Shown: positions 52,096 through 60,957 of the stretch, one piece after another
Numbering within the stretch: position 1 is the stretch's first letter
How the letters are laid out: each line of letters starts with the position of its first letter
NCBI RefSeq assembly: GCF_002222635.1
Contig: NZ_CP022415.1
Location: forward strand, 3,410,001-3,474,000
Source of the DNA: Pseudosulfitobacter pseudonitzschiae
GTDB lineage: Bacteria > Pseudomonadota > Alphaproteobacteria > Rhodobacterales > Rhodobacteraceae
DNA: 64,000 bases
Direction: 5' to 3'
The notes under the pieces: model-generated
The model's input: the letters and a program-made list of their open reading frames with translations, nothing else
Database searches by the model: none
What the model was told of the DNA's origin: nothing
Position numbers and translations under genes: made by a program

Positions 52096-52947
52096 ATGTT
52101 TCAAGATTTAATGAATATCGAGCTTTTTGCTGGCAATACTGTTGCCGATTTTCTGACACTGAACATGCTGGCATCGATGGCCGGTTCGGTCGTTGGGGCC
52201 GTTCTGATCGTTGTCATGGGCTGGATCATCGCCGCGTGGCTGGGCAGCCGTGTGCGCAGGATTGGCACCTCGCATCCGCAGTTGGACGACACGTTGTTCA
52301 ATTTTCTCGGCTCGATCGTGCAGTATATCGTCATCGGTTTTACGATACTGATCGTGCTGAACACCTTTGGCATCCAGACCACGTCAATTGTGGCGGCTGT
52401 CGGTGCGGCGGGTCTGGCAATTGGTCTGGCTTTGCAGGGCACGCTGTCGAACGTGGCGGCGGGTGTTATGCTGATCATGTTCCGCCCTCTCAAAATCGGT
52501 GATTTTGTCGATGTGGCGGGGCAGATGGGCACCGTCAAAGATGTCACGCTGAATTTTACTGAACTGGCCAGCCTGTCGAACACCCAAGTCATCATTCCCA
52601 ACAAGGAAGTCTGGGGCAACGTGATCGAAAACTATTCGGTCTATCCCACGCGGCGCGCCGAGTGGTATTTCGGCGTGGGCTATGGTGCCAATCTGAAAGA
52701 TGCCGAGGACACGATCCGCGAGACCATCATGGCCGATCCGCGCGCGCATGCGCAGCCGGAGCCGTTTATTCAGGTTAGCAATTTGGGCGACAGCTCGGTT
52801 GATTTCCGCGTGCGCGTTTGGTGCGACGCGTCAGACTACTTTGCGTTCACCAACGATATGACCCGCAAGGTCAAGGAAGCGTTGGATGCCAAGGGCGTGG
52901 ATATTCCGTTCCCCACGCGCACCATCTATCAGGCCGCAGCAGAGTAA
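52096..52947 (+). CDS. Small-conductance mechanosensitive channel (MscS-like)
   Basis: 283 residues, standard MscS length. Three membrane helices lie in the first 130 residues, with the pore helix TSIVAAVGAAGLAIGLALQGTLSNVAAGVML and the beta-domain start FRPLKIGDFVDVAGQMGTV. The segment TQVIIPNKEVWGNVIENYS is typical. It opens under membrane tension to release solutes. It starts three bases after phhB, and a strong terminator follows. This is the second MscS-like gene in the window; the first (11255-12670) is longer and unrelated in context. Confidence 0.94.
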   Translation: MFQDLMNIELFAGNTVADFLTLNMLASMAGSVVGAVLIVVMGWIIAAWLGSRVRRIGTSHPQLDDTLFNFLGSIVQYIVIGFTILIVLNTFGIQTTSIVAAVGAAGLAIGLALQGTLSNVAAGVMLIMFRPLKIGDFVDVAGQMGTVKDVTLNFTELASLSNTQVIIPNKEVWGNVIENYSVYPTRRAEWYFGVGYGANLKDAEDTIRETIMADPRAHAQPEPFIQVSNLGDSSVDFRVRVWCDASDYFAFTNDMTRKVKEALDAKGVDIPFPTRTIYQAAAE

Positions 52948-52967
52948 TCCCTGCAGGCACGTCATGA

Positions 52968-52995
52968 AAAAGGCCCTCGGAATCGGGGGCCTTTT
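52968..52995. terminator. Bidirectional terminator between mscS-like and peroxiredoxin genes
   Basis: AAAAGGCCCTCG / CGGGGGCCTTTT, a 12-bp stem with one G-U pair and tetraloop GAAT, with T-runs on both strands. Confidence 0.9.
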
Positions 52996-53026
52996 GCGTT
53001 TCCGTTATCTCTGGCCAAGGCCGGAG

Positions 53027-53518
53027 TTACATGCTGTCCAGCAGACCTTCGCCGCCGGATACATCGCAAACTCCGGGGTTTTCTTCGGCTTGGAACAGGG
53101 TCACCTTGCCGTCGTCCACAAGCATCGCGTAACGCTTGGAGCGGGCCATCAACCCTGCGGGCGGGGCGTCAAAATTCATACCGATGGCTGTGGTAAACTC
53201 GCTGCCTGCATCCGACAACATGGTGATGCCTGCGGCTGTTGCGCCAGTGGCTTCGCCCCATGCCTTCATCACAAAAGGGTCGTTGACCGACACGCAAATG
53301 ATCTCGTCCACACCTTTGGCGTTGAACTGGTCCTTGGTGCGGATAAACGACGGAACGTGGGCCGAATGGCATGTGGGGGTAAACGCGCCCGGGACAGCAA
53401 AAATCACGACTTTGCGGCCTTTGGTTTTGTCGGACAGGCTAACGGGTGCGGGGCCTTCGGCGCCCATTTGCACCAGTGTTGCGTCGGGCAGAGTATCACC
53501 TTGAGAGAGTGCCATCAT
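53027..53518 (-). CDS. Peroxiredoxin (Prx5 family)
   Basis: 163 residues (or 162 from the second ATG). The peroxidatic Cys is about residue 50 in FAVPGAFTPTCHSAHVPSF, the Prx5 PxxxTxxC motif. A further Cys lies near the C-terminus in ENPGVCDVSGGEG. It reduces hydrogen and alkyl peroxides using thiol donors. It converges with the mscS-like gene over a terminator and diverges from a flavoprotein gene. Confidence 0.94.
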   Translation of the reverse strand: MMALSQGDTLPDATLVQMGAEGPAPVSLSDKTKGRKVVIFAVPGAFTPTCHSAHVPSFIRTKDQFNAKGVDEIICVSVNDPFVMKAWGEATGATAAGITMLSDAGSEFTTAIGMNFDAPPAGLMARSKRYAMLVDDGKVTLFQAEENPGVCDVSGGEGLLDSM

Positions 53519-53618
53519 CGGTTCCTTTCGGGAATTGTGTTACCGTCGTTGTCCGATATAGGGTCCGGCAGGGATTTGGGCCATTAAATTCGGCCAAAAG
53601 GTCAGGGAAGGGACGCGA

Positions 53619-54821
53619 ATGCACGTTATTGTTATCGGGGCCGGTCAAGCGGGGTCATCTTGCGTGGCCAAGCTGCGCAATGCAGGGTTTGACGGACAGG
53701 TGACTTTGATCGGGGCCGAGAGCGTGCCCCCCTATCAGCGCCCGCCACTGTCCAAAGGGTATCTGCTGGGTGACATGACGCTGGAGCGGATGTTTTTACG
53801 CCCCGAGAGCTTCTATACCGAGAACAACATTGATCTGCGAATGGGCACCAAGGTTGAGGCGATCGACCCCGCCGCGCAGACAGTGACTGTGCCGGGTGAA
53901 GTGCTGCATTATGATGAACTGGTTCTGACCACGGGGTCAGACCCCCGCCGCCTGCCTGCGGCGATTGGTGGTGCGTTGGACGGTGTGTACACGGTGCGCG
54001 ACCTGATGGACGTGGACAGCATGTCACCGCGTTTTGCCAAGGGGGCGCGGGTGCTGATTGTCGGAGGCGGCTACATCGGGCTCGAAGCGGCGGCGGTTGC
54101 ATCAAAACTGGGGTTGCAAGTGACCCTTGTCGAAATGGCAGACCGCATCCTGCAACGGGTGGCATCCCCCCAGACCAGTGATTTTTTCCGCGCCCTGCAC
54201 GCGGGCCACGGTGTTGATATCCGCGAGGGTGTCGGGCTGGACCGGCTGCTGGGTCAGGATTCGGTTAGCGGTGCACGCCTGACCGATGGCACCGAGCTGG
54301 AGGTTGATTTCGTGATTGTGGGTGTTGGCATCGCGCCTGCATCGGCCTTGGCCGAAGCTGCGGGGCTGGTGATGGACAACGGTATCATGGTCGATGCGCA
54401 TGGCCGCACTTCTGATCCGCATATATGGGCAGCAGGCGATTGCGCATCCTTTCCCTATCGCGGTGCGCGTATCCGGCTGGAAAGTGTGCCGAACGCCATT
54501 GATCAGGCAGAAGTGGTGGCCGAAAATATCATGGGTGCCGAGAAGGAATATGCGGCCAAGCCGTGGTTCTGGTCGGACCAATATGACGTGAAATTGCAGA
54601 TCGCGGGACTGAACGTGGGCTATGACCGCGTGGTGACCCGTAACAACGGTGCTGCGGTGTCGTTCTGGTACTACCTTGGCGACCAGTTGCTGGCGGTGGA
54701 CGCCGCCAATGACCCGCGCGCTTATATGATCGGTAAACGGCTGATCGAGGCAGGCAAGACTGCCGATCCCGCGATTGTGGCCGACCCCGAGGCCGACCTG
54801 AAGCCGCTGTTGCAAGCGTGA
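53619..54821 (+). CDS. NAD(P)/FAD-dependent ferredoxin-reductase-like protein
   Basis: 400 residues. FAD-binding GAGQAGSSCVAKL at the N-terminus, the PPYQRPPLSKGYLLG motif of rubredoxin/putidaredoxin reductases, an NAD-binding VLIVGGGYIGLEAAAVASKLG (about 145-165), and IWAAGDCASFPYRG. Such flavoproteins pass electrons from NAD(P)H to small iron-sulfur proteins for oxygenases. No ferredoxin or P450 gene is nearby. The stop overlaps the rsmD start as GTGA. Confidence 0.9.
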   Translation: MHVIVIGAGQAGSSCVAKLRNAGFDGQVTLIGAESVPPYQRPPLSKGYLLGDMTLERMFLRPESFYTENNIDLRMGTKVEAIDPAAQTVTVPGEVLHYDELVLTTGSDPRRLPAAIGGALDGVYTVRDLMDVDSMSPRFAKGARVLIVGGGYIGLEAAAVASKLGLQVTLVEMADRILQRVASPQTSDFFRALHAGHGVDIREGVGLDRLLGQDSVSGARLTDGTELEVDFVIVGVGIAPASALAEAAGLVMDNGIMVDAHGRTSDPHIWAAGDCASFPYRGARIRLESVPNAIDQAEVVAENIMGAEKEYAAKPWFWSDQYDVKLQIAGLNVGYDRVVTRNNGAAVSFWYYLGDQLLAVDAANDPRAYMIGKRLIEAGKTADPAIVADPEADLKPLLQA

Positions 54822-55369
54822 GGATCATCGCGGGCACATGGCGCGGTACGGGGCTTGCCCATCTGGGCAAGGGCGACGCGGGCGCACAATTGCGGCCCAC
54901 GTCCGACCGCGTGCGCGAAAGCCTGTTTTCGATGCTGACCAGTCGCGGCGTGATCCAAGGTGCGCGGGTGCTGGACCTGTTTGCAGGCACCGGCGCACTT
55001 GCGCTTGAGGCGCTCTCACGCGGGGCGGTGCAGGCGGTGCTGGTTGAGAACGGGCGCGTGGGTCAAAATCTGATTGCCGAGAACATCAAGAAACTGCGCG
55101 CCGGGGACACGGCCACGTTGATGCGCAACGATGCGACACGGCTGGGTGTGTGGATCGCAGCGCCGTTTGATCTGGTGTTTCTCGATCCGCCCTACGGCAA
55201 GGGTATGGGCGACAGTGCGCTGCGATCAGCCGTGGCTGGCGGATGGATCGCCAAAGGCGCCTGCGTGGTCTGGGAAGAGAACGCGCCGATGTCTCCGCCG
55301 GAAGGATTCATTCAGGTGGACGGACGCCGTTTTGGCGACACCCATGTGACACTGCTGGAAAAGGGCTAG
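54818..55369 (+). CDS. rsmD: 16S rRNA (guanine966-N2)-methyltransferase
   Basis: 183 residues with GTG start overlapping the flavoprotein stop. Motifs MRIIAGTWRGTGL, LRPTSDRVRESLFSML, the SAM-binding VLDLFAGTGALALEALSRG and the catalytic LVFLDPPYGKG. It methylates G966 of 16S rRNA on 30S assembly intermediates. Confidence 0.96.
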   Translation: MRIIAGTWRGTGLAHLGKGDAGAQLRPTSDRVRESLFSMLTSRGVIQGARVLDLFAGTGALALEALSRGAVQAVLVENGRVGQNLIAENIKKLRAGDTATLMRNDATRLGVWIAAPFDLVFLDPPYGKGMGDSALRSAVAGGWIAKGACVVWEENAPMSPPEGFIQVDGRRFGDTHVTLLEKG

Positions 55370-55503
55370 AACGCTCGGACTTGCGCTGCGAACTGAATTA
55401 ATGCTGCATAGGGATACCAACCAATAAGGACTAGCTCTTGCAGGTGTTAACCAAGGGGGTTAGCCCCCACCTTTCAGTATCTTCTTCTAAGGAACGTTGC
55501 CGC

Positions 55504-56301
55504 ATGATCCGAATACTCGCCGCGATGGCGCTGGCGCTGGCGGCGGGTGCTGCGCAAGCCGAGACTCTGAAGCTGGCAGTGACCACGTCGTTTGCCGCCT
55601 CTGGCCTGTCCGACGTGCTGCTGCCCGCGCTTCAAAAAGATACCGGCATCGAAGTACAACTGCTGGTCGGCGACACCGCGAACACGCTGGCGCTGGGCGA
55701 GACAGGGCAGGTGGATGCGATCCTTCTTCACAGCCGCAGAGAAGAAGAGGCCTTTGTCCAAGAAGGATTTGGTACACATTGCCGCAAGATTATGTACGAT
55801 GAATTTGTCTTGGTCGGGCCCGTGGACGATCACGCAGGCATTGCGCAATCTGTGTCCGTGACCGAAGCCTTGCAACGCATTGCCAAAAGCGAACGCCATT
55901 TTGTCAGCCTTGGCGATGACAGTGCCTTGCATAAAAAGGAACAGTCGCTTTGGGCCGATGCGGGTCTGTTGCCGCAACAGTTTCCCAACTGGTATACAGT
56001 CGCAGAAGCAGGCATCGAGGGCAGTCTGAGCATCGCCACAGGCTTGAACGGGTATATCCTGACGGACCAGCTTGGGTGGCTGCGGGCGGGCGACAAGGCA
56101 GGGCTGGCGCCGCTGTTTTCCGGTGATCCGGTTCTGTTTAGCCAATACAATTTTATTGCGGTGAACCCTGAACGGAACCCTCATGTGGCCCGCGATGTGG
56201 CCGCCACAGTTGAGGATTGGCTGACCAGTCCCCGCGCGGCCGAACTGATCAACAGCTATACCGTCAACGGCGAGACTTTGTTTACTTTCAACGCCGAATG
56301 A
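55504..56301 (+). CDS. TupA-like tungstate/molybdate substrate-binding protein
   Basis: 265 residues with signal peptide MIRILAAMALALAAGAAQA. The mature part resembles TupA-type oxyanion-binding proteins: AVTTSFAASGLSDVLLPAL, LLVGDTANTLALGETGQVD, FGTHCRKIMYDEFVLVGPVDD and GYILTDQLGWLRAG. It would capture tungstate or molybdate in the periplasm for an ABC importer, but no permease or ATPase gene is next to it. A GGGGG/CCCCC hairpin with a TTAG loop lies about 45 bases upstream; ribosome-binding site AAGGAACG precedes the ATG. Confidence 0.85.
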   Translation: MIRILAAMALALAAGAAQAETLKLAVTTSFAASGLSDVLLPALQKDTGIEVQLLVGDTANTLALGETGQVDAILLHSRREEEAFVQEGFGTHCRKIMYDEFVLVGPVDDHAGIAQSVSVTEALQRIAKSERHFVSLGDDSALHKKEQSLWADAGLLPQQFPNWYTVAEAGIEGSLSIATGLNGYILTDQLGWLRAGDKAGLAPLFSGDPVLFSQYNFIAVNPERNPHVARDVAATVEDWLTSPRAAELINSYTVNGETLFTFNAE

Positions 56302-56305
56302 CGCT

Positions 56306-57115
56306 CTAGTAAGTCGGGTGGAATGTTCCGGCCTCGGAAAGGGTAAAGATTTCAAACCCTGTTTCGGTCACGCCAACCGAATGTTCGAACTGCGCTGACA
56401 GGGATTTGTCGCGGGTCACGGCGGTCCAGTCGTCGGCCAGTGTTTTGGTTTCGGCGCGGCCAAGGTTTACCATCGGCTCGATGGTAAAGAACATGCCCGG
56501 CTCAAGCCGCGCACCTGTGCCCGGACGACCATAGTGCAGCACATTCGGCGGCGCGTGAAATACACGGCCCAGCCCGTGACCGCAGAAATCGCGGACCACT
56601 GACATGCGGTGCGCTTCAACAAAGCTTTGAATGGCGTGGCCGATGTCACCAAAGGTATTGCCCGGCTTTACCGCTTCGATACCGCGCATCAGGGCGTCGT
56701 GGGTCACTGTGATCAGACGCTCGGCCTTGCGGGGCAGTTTGCCCGCAACAAACATGCGACTGGTGTCACCGAACCAGCCGTCAACGATGACGGTGACATC
56801 GATGTTCAGAATGTCGCCGTCTTTCAGCTTTTTGTCACCGGGGATGCCGTGGCACACCACATGGTTCACGCTGATGCAACTGGCGTGCTCATAGCCCTTA
56901 TAGCCGATGGTCGCTGATTTCGCGCCCGCATCCTCGACCATCTTGGTGATGATCCGATCGATCTCGGCCGTGGTCTGTCCGGGGAAAACGTGCTCGGACA
57001 TGGCGTCAAGAATACGCGACGCCAATGCGCCCGCAGCATACATGCCAGCGGAATCGGACGGATCGTAAATGCGTATGCCATCCTTTGTCAGACGGCCCCG
57101 GTTTTCTTGTTTCAA
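56306..57115 (-). CDS. map: Methionine aminopeptidase, type I
   Basis: 269 residues. It removes N-terminal Met from new proteins. Metal-ligand and catalytic blocks: KGYEHASCISVNHVVCHGIPG, DILNIDVTVIVDGWFGDTSRMF (two Asp ligands), RDFCGHGLGRVFHAPPNVLHYG (His ligand) and GMFFTIEPMVNLG with Glu ligand, plus the late Glu in QFEHSVGVTETGFEIF. Convergent with the TupA-like gene. sfsA lies upstream on the same strand. Confidence 0.96.
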   Translation of the reverse strand: MKQENRGRLTKDGIRIYDPSDSAGMYAAGALASRILDAMSEHVFPGQTTAEIDRIITKMVEDAGAKSATIGYKGYEHASCISVNHVVCHGIPGDKKLKDGDILNIDVTVIVDGWFGDTSRMFVAGKLPRKAERLITVTHDALMRGIEAVKPGNTFGDIGHAIQSFVEAHRMSVVRDFCGHGLGRVFHAPPNVLHYGRPGTGARLEPGMFFTIEPMVNLGRAETKTLADDWTAVTRDKSLSAQFEHSVGVTETGFEIFTLSEAGTFHPTY

Positions 57116-57184
57116 CAGAGGTCTCCGTTGGTCCTTGATGTTTGGTCAACTATAATGCAGGTGCAGCAAAAACACCAGAGTTGC

Positions 57185-57889
57185 TTACATATCGACAGCC
57201 AGCGGCTGCCCGATGGTTATGGCCTGTGGAGTAATATGGGTGCCGATGCACAGTGTTTCCACCCCGGTCCGTACCGCCATGCTATACGCACCCGCATAGG
57301 CCGGGTCGATGTCATGCGCTAACGTAAATCGGGTGCAGTCCGTGCGCTGCACCAAATACAGCATCACGGCACGGTGGCCGTCCTCCACCATACGGGTCAG
57401 TTCGGCCAGATGCTTAGCCCCGCGGGCGGTTACGCTGTCGGGAAATTCGGCCAGTCCGGGTTGGCGGTTCAGGGTCACCGACTTCACCTCGACATAGGCA
57501 TCGGGCAGGCCCGCCTCGCTCAGCAGGAAATCAATGCGGCTGTTCGTGCCGTATTTCACTTCCGCGCGCACGGTTCCATAGGCGGCCAGCGGCCCGATTT
57601 GCCGTGCCGCGAGGGCAGAGCGCAAGGCGCGGTTGGGCACCGATGTGTCGACACCGGTGAAATGGCCGTTTTCGTGGTCAACCAGTCGCCAGCCGTAGTT
57701 CAGCTTTTTCTTGGGGTCGTCATTCGGCTCTAGCCATATCTTCATGCCCGGCTCTGCCAGTCCCATCATTGATCCGGGATTGGCGCAATGGGCGGTCACT
57801 TCGGTTCCGTCTTCCAGTGTGCAGTCGGCGAGAAAGCGTTTATATCGCCGGATCAGCCGGGCAGGGACAAGTTGGGTTTGAAAGCGCAT
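57185..57889 (-). CDS. sfsA: DNA/RNA nuclease-like protein SfsA
   Basis: 234 residues from ATG 57889. SfsA family, once called sugar fermentation stimulation protein, with a nuclease-like fold. Motifs: RLIRRYKRFLADCTLEDG, HCANPGSMMGL, YGTNSRIDFLLSE, YVEVKSVTLN (the E-K of a PD-(D/E)xK site) and FPDSVTARGAKHLAEL. Its start is back to back with the CinA-like gene, 50 bases apart. Biological role is not firmly known. Confidence 0.93.
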   Translation of the reverse strand: MRFQTQLVPARLIRRYKRFLADCTLEDGTEVTAHCANPGSMMGLAEPGMKIWLEPNDDPKKKLNYGWRLVDHENGHFTGVDTSVPNRALRSALAARQIGPLAAYGTVRAEVKYGTNSRIDFLLSEAGLPDAYVEVKSVTLNRQPGLAEFPDSVTARGAKHLAELTRMVEDGHRAVMLYLVQRTDCTRFTLAHDIDPAYAGAYSMAVRTGVETLCIGTHITPQAITIGQPLAVDM

Positions 57890-57938
57890 GTGGGTGGGCC
57901 TATACCTTGGGCAACAGACGCTTAAGGGAACCGGCCAG

Positions 57939-58661
57939 ATGACACAACCAACCGCAGCCATGCTGGTGATCGGCGACGAAATCCTGTCGGGGCGCACGCG
58001 CGACAGCAATATGTACCATTTAGCCGGACAGCTGGCCGAACGCGGCATCGACCTGCGCGAAGTGCGTGTGGTCAGCGACGATGCAGAGGCGATCACGCAG
58101 GCGGTCAAGGCGCTGTCAGAAGCCTATGGCCATGTCTTCACCAGCGGCGGCATCGGCCCGACCCATGACGACATTACCGCCGACTGCATTGCCGCCGCGT
58201 TCAACGTGCACATTGACGTGCGCGACGACGCGCGGGCATTGTTGCAGGCGCACTACGATCGGCAGGGATCTGAGTTCAACGACGCGCGCAAGCGGATGGC
58301 GCGTATCCCGGACGGCGCGACGCTGATCGAAAACCCTGTGTCGGTCGCACCCGGTTTCACGATGGAAAACGTGCATGTCATGGCGGGAGTGCCAGCGGTG
58401 TTTCAGGCGATGGTGGCCAGTGTTTTGCCGACCCTGACAGGCGGTGCGCCGCTGATCAGCCGCACGCAGCGTATTGATCGGGGCGAGGGCGACATTGCGG
58501 GCCCCTTGAGCGATCTGGCGCGGGCTTATCCGGCGCTGTCGATCGGGTCGTACCCGTTTCAGAAGGACGGGCGGTATGGTGCAAACATCGTGCTGCGTGG
58601 CACCGATGCGGCCCTGCTGGACGAGGCTTTGGCGAAACTTGAAGCGGCGTTTCCGGCATGA
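57939..58661 (+). CDS. CinA/MoaB-like molybdopterin-binding domain protein
   Basis: 240 residues from ATG 57939. MoCF-biosynthesis fold: AAMLVIGDEILSGRTRDSN, VFTSGGIGPTHDDITADCIA and a C-terminal SIGSYPF region. It equals the N-terminal domain of CinA without its nicotinamide-mononucleotide deamidase domain. Such proteins may act as ADP-ribose pyrophosphatase-like enzymes or pterin binders. The stop overlaps the acetyltransferase start as ATGA. Confidence 0.88.
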   Translation: MTQPTAAMLVIGDEILSGRTRDSNMYHLAGQLAERGIDLREVRVVSDDAEAITQAVKALSEAYGHVFTSGGIGPTHDDITADCIAAAFNVHIDVRDDARALLQAHYDRQGSEFNDARKRMARIPDGATLIENPVSVAPGFTMENVHVMAGVPAVFQAMVASVLPTLTGGAPLISRTQRIDRGEGDIAGPLSDLARAYPALSIGSYPFQKDGRYGANIVLRGTDAALLDEALAKLEAAFPA

Positions 58662-59380
58662 CGACCGTGCAGCACCTTTATGAGGTATGCGACGCCACAT
58701 GGCCGCCTGCACGGTTTGTCACGCAAGGTCCGTGGACCCTGCGCGAGGGGCAAGGTGGCGGCAAACGTGTATCGGCGGCATCGGCCACGGGGCCTGTGAC
58801 CGATGCCGACATTGATGCGGCCATTGCAGGACTGGCAGCGATGGACCAGAAGCCGCTGTTTCAGATCCGCGAAGGCGATGACGCGCTGGATGAAATGCTG
58901 GCGGCACGCGGCTTTATGGTCATTGATCCCGTTGTGCTTTATGCCACACCGGTCGAGACCCTGACCGACATCCCTATCCCCAAGGTCACAGCTTTTGCCA
59001 TTTGGGAACCGCTGGCGATTATGGAAGAAATCTGGGCCAAGGGCGGGATCGGCCCCGCCCGTCTGGCCGTGATGGCGCGGGCCAAGTTGAAAACCGCGAT
59101 CCTGTCACGTTGGAACGAGAAACCGGGCGGCGTCGCCTTTGCCGCCATTCACGATGGCGTTTGCATGGTTCACGCGGTCGAAGTTTTACCGCACCAACGC
59201 CGTCAGGGCGTGGCCGACTGGATGATGCGCAAGGCGGCGTTATGGGCGCAGGAAAACGGCGCGCACAGTCTTTCGGTTCTCTGTGTGGCCACGAACACAG
59301 CCGCGAACGCGCTTTATCGAAAAAGCGGATTTACCGAAATCGGGCGCTATCATTATAGACATCTGGAGGAAAAACCATGA
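58658..59380 (+). CDS. GNAT family N-acetyltransferase
   Basis: 240 residues. The acetyl-CoA-binding motif is HQRRQGVADWMMRKAALWAQENG (about 185-205), with NTAANALYRKSGFTEIGRYHYR at the C-terminus typical of RimI-like and other GNATs. The N-terminal 100 residues are family-variable. Substrate unknown. Coupled by overlaps to the genes on both sides (ATGA with the next start). Confidence 0.9.
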   Translation: MTTVQHLYEVCDATWPPARFVTQGPWTLREGQGGGKRVSAASATGPVTDADIDAAIAGLAAMDQKPLFQIREGDDALDEMLAARGFMVIDPVVLYATPVETLTDIPIPKVTAFAIWEPLAIMEEIWAKGGIGPARLAVMARAKLKTAILSRWNEKPGGVAFAAIHDGVCMVHAVEVLPHQRRQGVADWMMRKAALWAQENGAHSLSVLCVATNTAANALYRKSGFTEIGRYHYRHLEEKP

Positions 59381-59949
59381 GCGACAAGAAACAACCCACA
59401 GCGCTGAACCTGCCGATGGTCGACCCGCTGCCGGAGGCGACGCAGAAGTACTTTGATGTCTGTCAGGACAAGCTGGGGATGATCCCGAATGTGCTTCAGG
59501 CCTATGCCTTTGATATCGACAAGCTGAACAGCTTTACCGCGCTTTACAACGATCTGATGCTGGGCGATTCCGGTCTGACCAAGCTGGAGCGCGAGATGAT
59601 CGCCGTTGTCGTCAGTTCGGTGAACAAATGCTATTATTGCCTGACCGCGCACGGTGCTGCCGTGCGACAGCTTTCGGGTGATCCAATGCTGGGCGAACAG
59701 ATGGTGATGAACTGGCGGGCCGCTGATCTGGAACCGCGCGTGGCCGCCATGCTGGAATTTTCCGAAAACCTGACAGTCGCCAGCGCCAAAACCACCGAAG
59801 CCGACCGTCAGACCCTGCGCGATCACGGGTTTTCCGACCGCGACATCTGGGACATCGCATCGGTTGCGGCGTTTTTCAACATGACCAACCGCGTGGCCAG
59901 TGCCACAGATATGCGTCCCAACGACGCCTATCACAGCCAATTTCGGTGA
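59377..59949 (+). CDS. AhpD/carboxymuconolactone-decarboxylase-like peroxidase
   Basis: 190 residues. The AhpD-type CxxC is in NKCYYCLTAHGAAVRQL (about 88-104), with REMIAVVVSSVNKC before it and DIWDIASVAAFFNMTNRVAS after. This fits the uncharacterised peroxidase-related group. The Cys pair reduces alkylhydroperoxides using a thiol donor. Its stop overlaps the OmpA-family gene start as GTGA. Confidence 0.92.
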   Translation: MSDKKQPTALNLPMVDPLPEATQKYFDVCQDKLGMIPNVLQAYAFDIDKLNSFTALYNDLMLGDSGLTKLEREMIAVVVSSVNKCYYCLTAHGAAVRQLSGDPMLGEQMVMNWRAADLEPRVAAMLEFSENLTVASAKTTEADRQTLRDHGFSDRDIWDIASVAAFFNMTNRVASATDMRPNDAYHSQFR

Positions 59950-60908
59950 AAGCACGGCTCGCGATCATAGCTTTGTCCGGTTGGGCCACGGCAGCGCCAG
60001 TTCAGGCGCTGCAACTTGCCTTGCCCTCGAATGCCCGCGAAACGGTCGAGCGCAACAGTACGCTTGACCGCTATCTCGCACCTATAGCACCGTTTCAATA
60101 CGGCGCAGGGGTTCCGACACTGGACATTGAGGGCGAAGTGCGCCGTCAGGCATGGCGCATAGCCTCGCCCGGGTTGACGACGCTTCAGGTTCTGATCCCG
60201 TTGCGTAAGCAGTTGAAAGCGGCGGGGTTTGACATTGTTCTGGACTGCGACCAGTCCAGCTGTGGCGGCTTTGATTTCCGTTTTAACGTCGAGGTGCTGC
60301 CCGCCCCGAACATGCGCGTCAACATGCGCGCATATCGTTTTGTCACGGCGGTGAACGGCCCCTTGGATGATCCGGAAAGCGTAATGACTCTGATGGTGTC
60401 CACCACCGCAACGGCAGCTTACGTCCAGATCATTGCAGCAGGGGCGCTGGACCCCGAAGAAGATGCAGTGGCTACAGGTGCCGAAACACCGCCACCGCAG
60501 GCAGGTCCGGTGGTGGTGCCCGAAACGGCAGATGGCTTCGACCAACAACTGGGGGCTGCGGGGCATATCGTGCTGGACGGACTGGATTTCGATACGGGCA
60601 CGTCTGCCTTGGGTGCGGGGCCGTTCGAGTCGTTGCAGCGGCTGGCGGGTTTTCTGTTGGCGCAGCCGGATGTGACCATCGCCGTGGTTGGCCATACGGA
60701 CAGTGTCGGCAGTCAGGATGTGAACATTTCCTTGTCACGCGAGCGCGCCAGAGCGGTGCGGCAACGCCTAATAGATGCGTACAACGTCAACCCCGAACAG
60801 TTGCAAGCCGAGGGTATGGGCTATCTTGCACCGCGCGCGTCGAACCTCAGCGCTGAGGGGCGCGAACTGAACCGCCGCGTTGAGGCTGTGCTGCTGTCAA
60901 AACGCTAA
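59946..60908 (+). CDS. OmpA-family outer-membrane/periplasmic protein
   Basis: 320 residues, GTG start, signal peptide MKARLAIIALSGWATAAPVQA. The C-terminal OmpA domain (about 190-320) contains LDFDTGTSALG, VVGHTDSVGSQDVNISLSRERA and AEGMGYLAPRASNLSAEGR with RRVEAVL, the peptidoglycan-binding pattern (N and R ligands to diaminopimelate). The N-terminal domain is a roseobacter-type beta region of unknown fold. A terminator follows. Confidence 0.92.
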   Translation: MKARLAIIALSGWATAAPVQALQLALPSNARETVERNSTLDRYLAPIAPFQYGAGVPTLDIEGEVRRQAWRIASPGLTTLQVLIPLRKQLKAAGFDIVLDCDQSSCGGFDFRFNVEVLPAPNMRVNMRAYRFVTAVNGPLDDPESVMTLMVSTTATAAYVQIIAAGALDPEEDAVATGAETPPPQAGPVVVPETADGFDQQLGAAGHIVLDGLDFDTGTSALGAGPFESLQRLAGFLLAQPDVTIAVVGHTDSVGSQDVNISLSRERARAVRQRLIDAYNVNPEQLQAEGMGYLAPRASNLSAEGRELNRRVEAVLLSKR

Positions 60909-60933
60909 AAGCCCCGCACGCGGGCGGGGCTTT
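60908..60933. terminator. Bidirectional terminator between the OmpA and LysR genes
   Basis: AAAGCCCCGC / GCGGGGCTTT, a perfect 10-bp stem with a 6-nt loop, with A-rich and T-rich flanks on either side. Confidence 0.88.
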
Positions 60934-60957
60934 GTTCAAGGTAAGGCGTCGGCCAGC

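Noticed and set aside
55370-55503. Possible molybdenum- or tungsten-cofactor riboswitch before the TupA-like gene
   Set aside because: Only a short GGGGG/CCCCC hairpin is seen; none of the conserved elements of a Moco riboswitch can be recognised.
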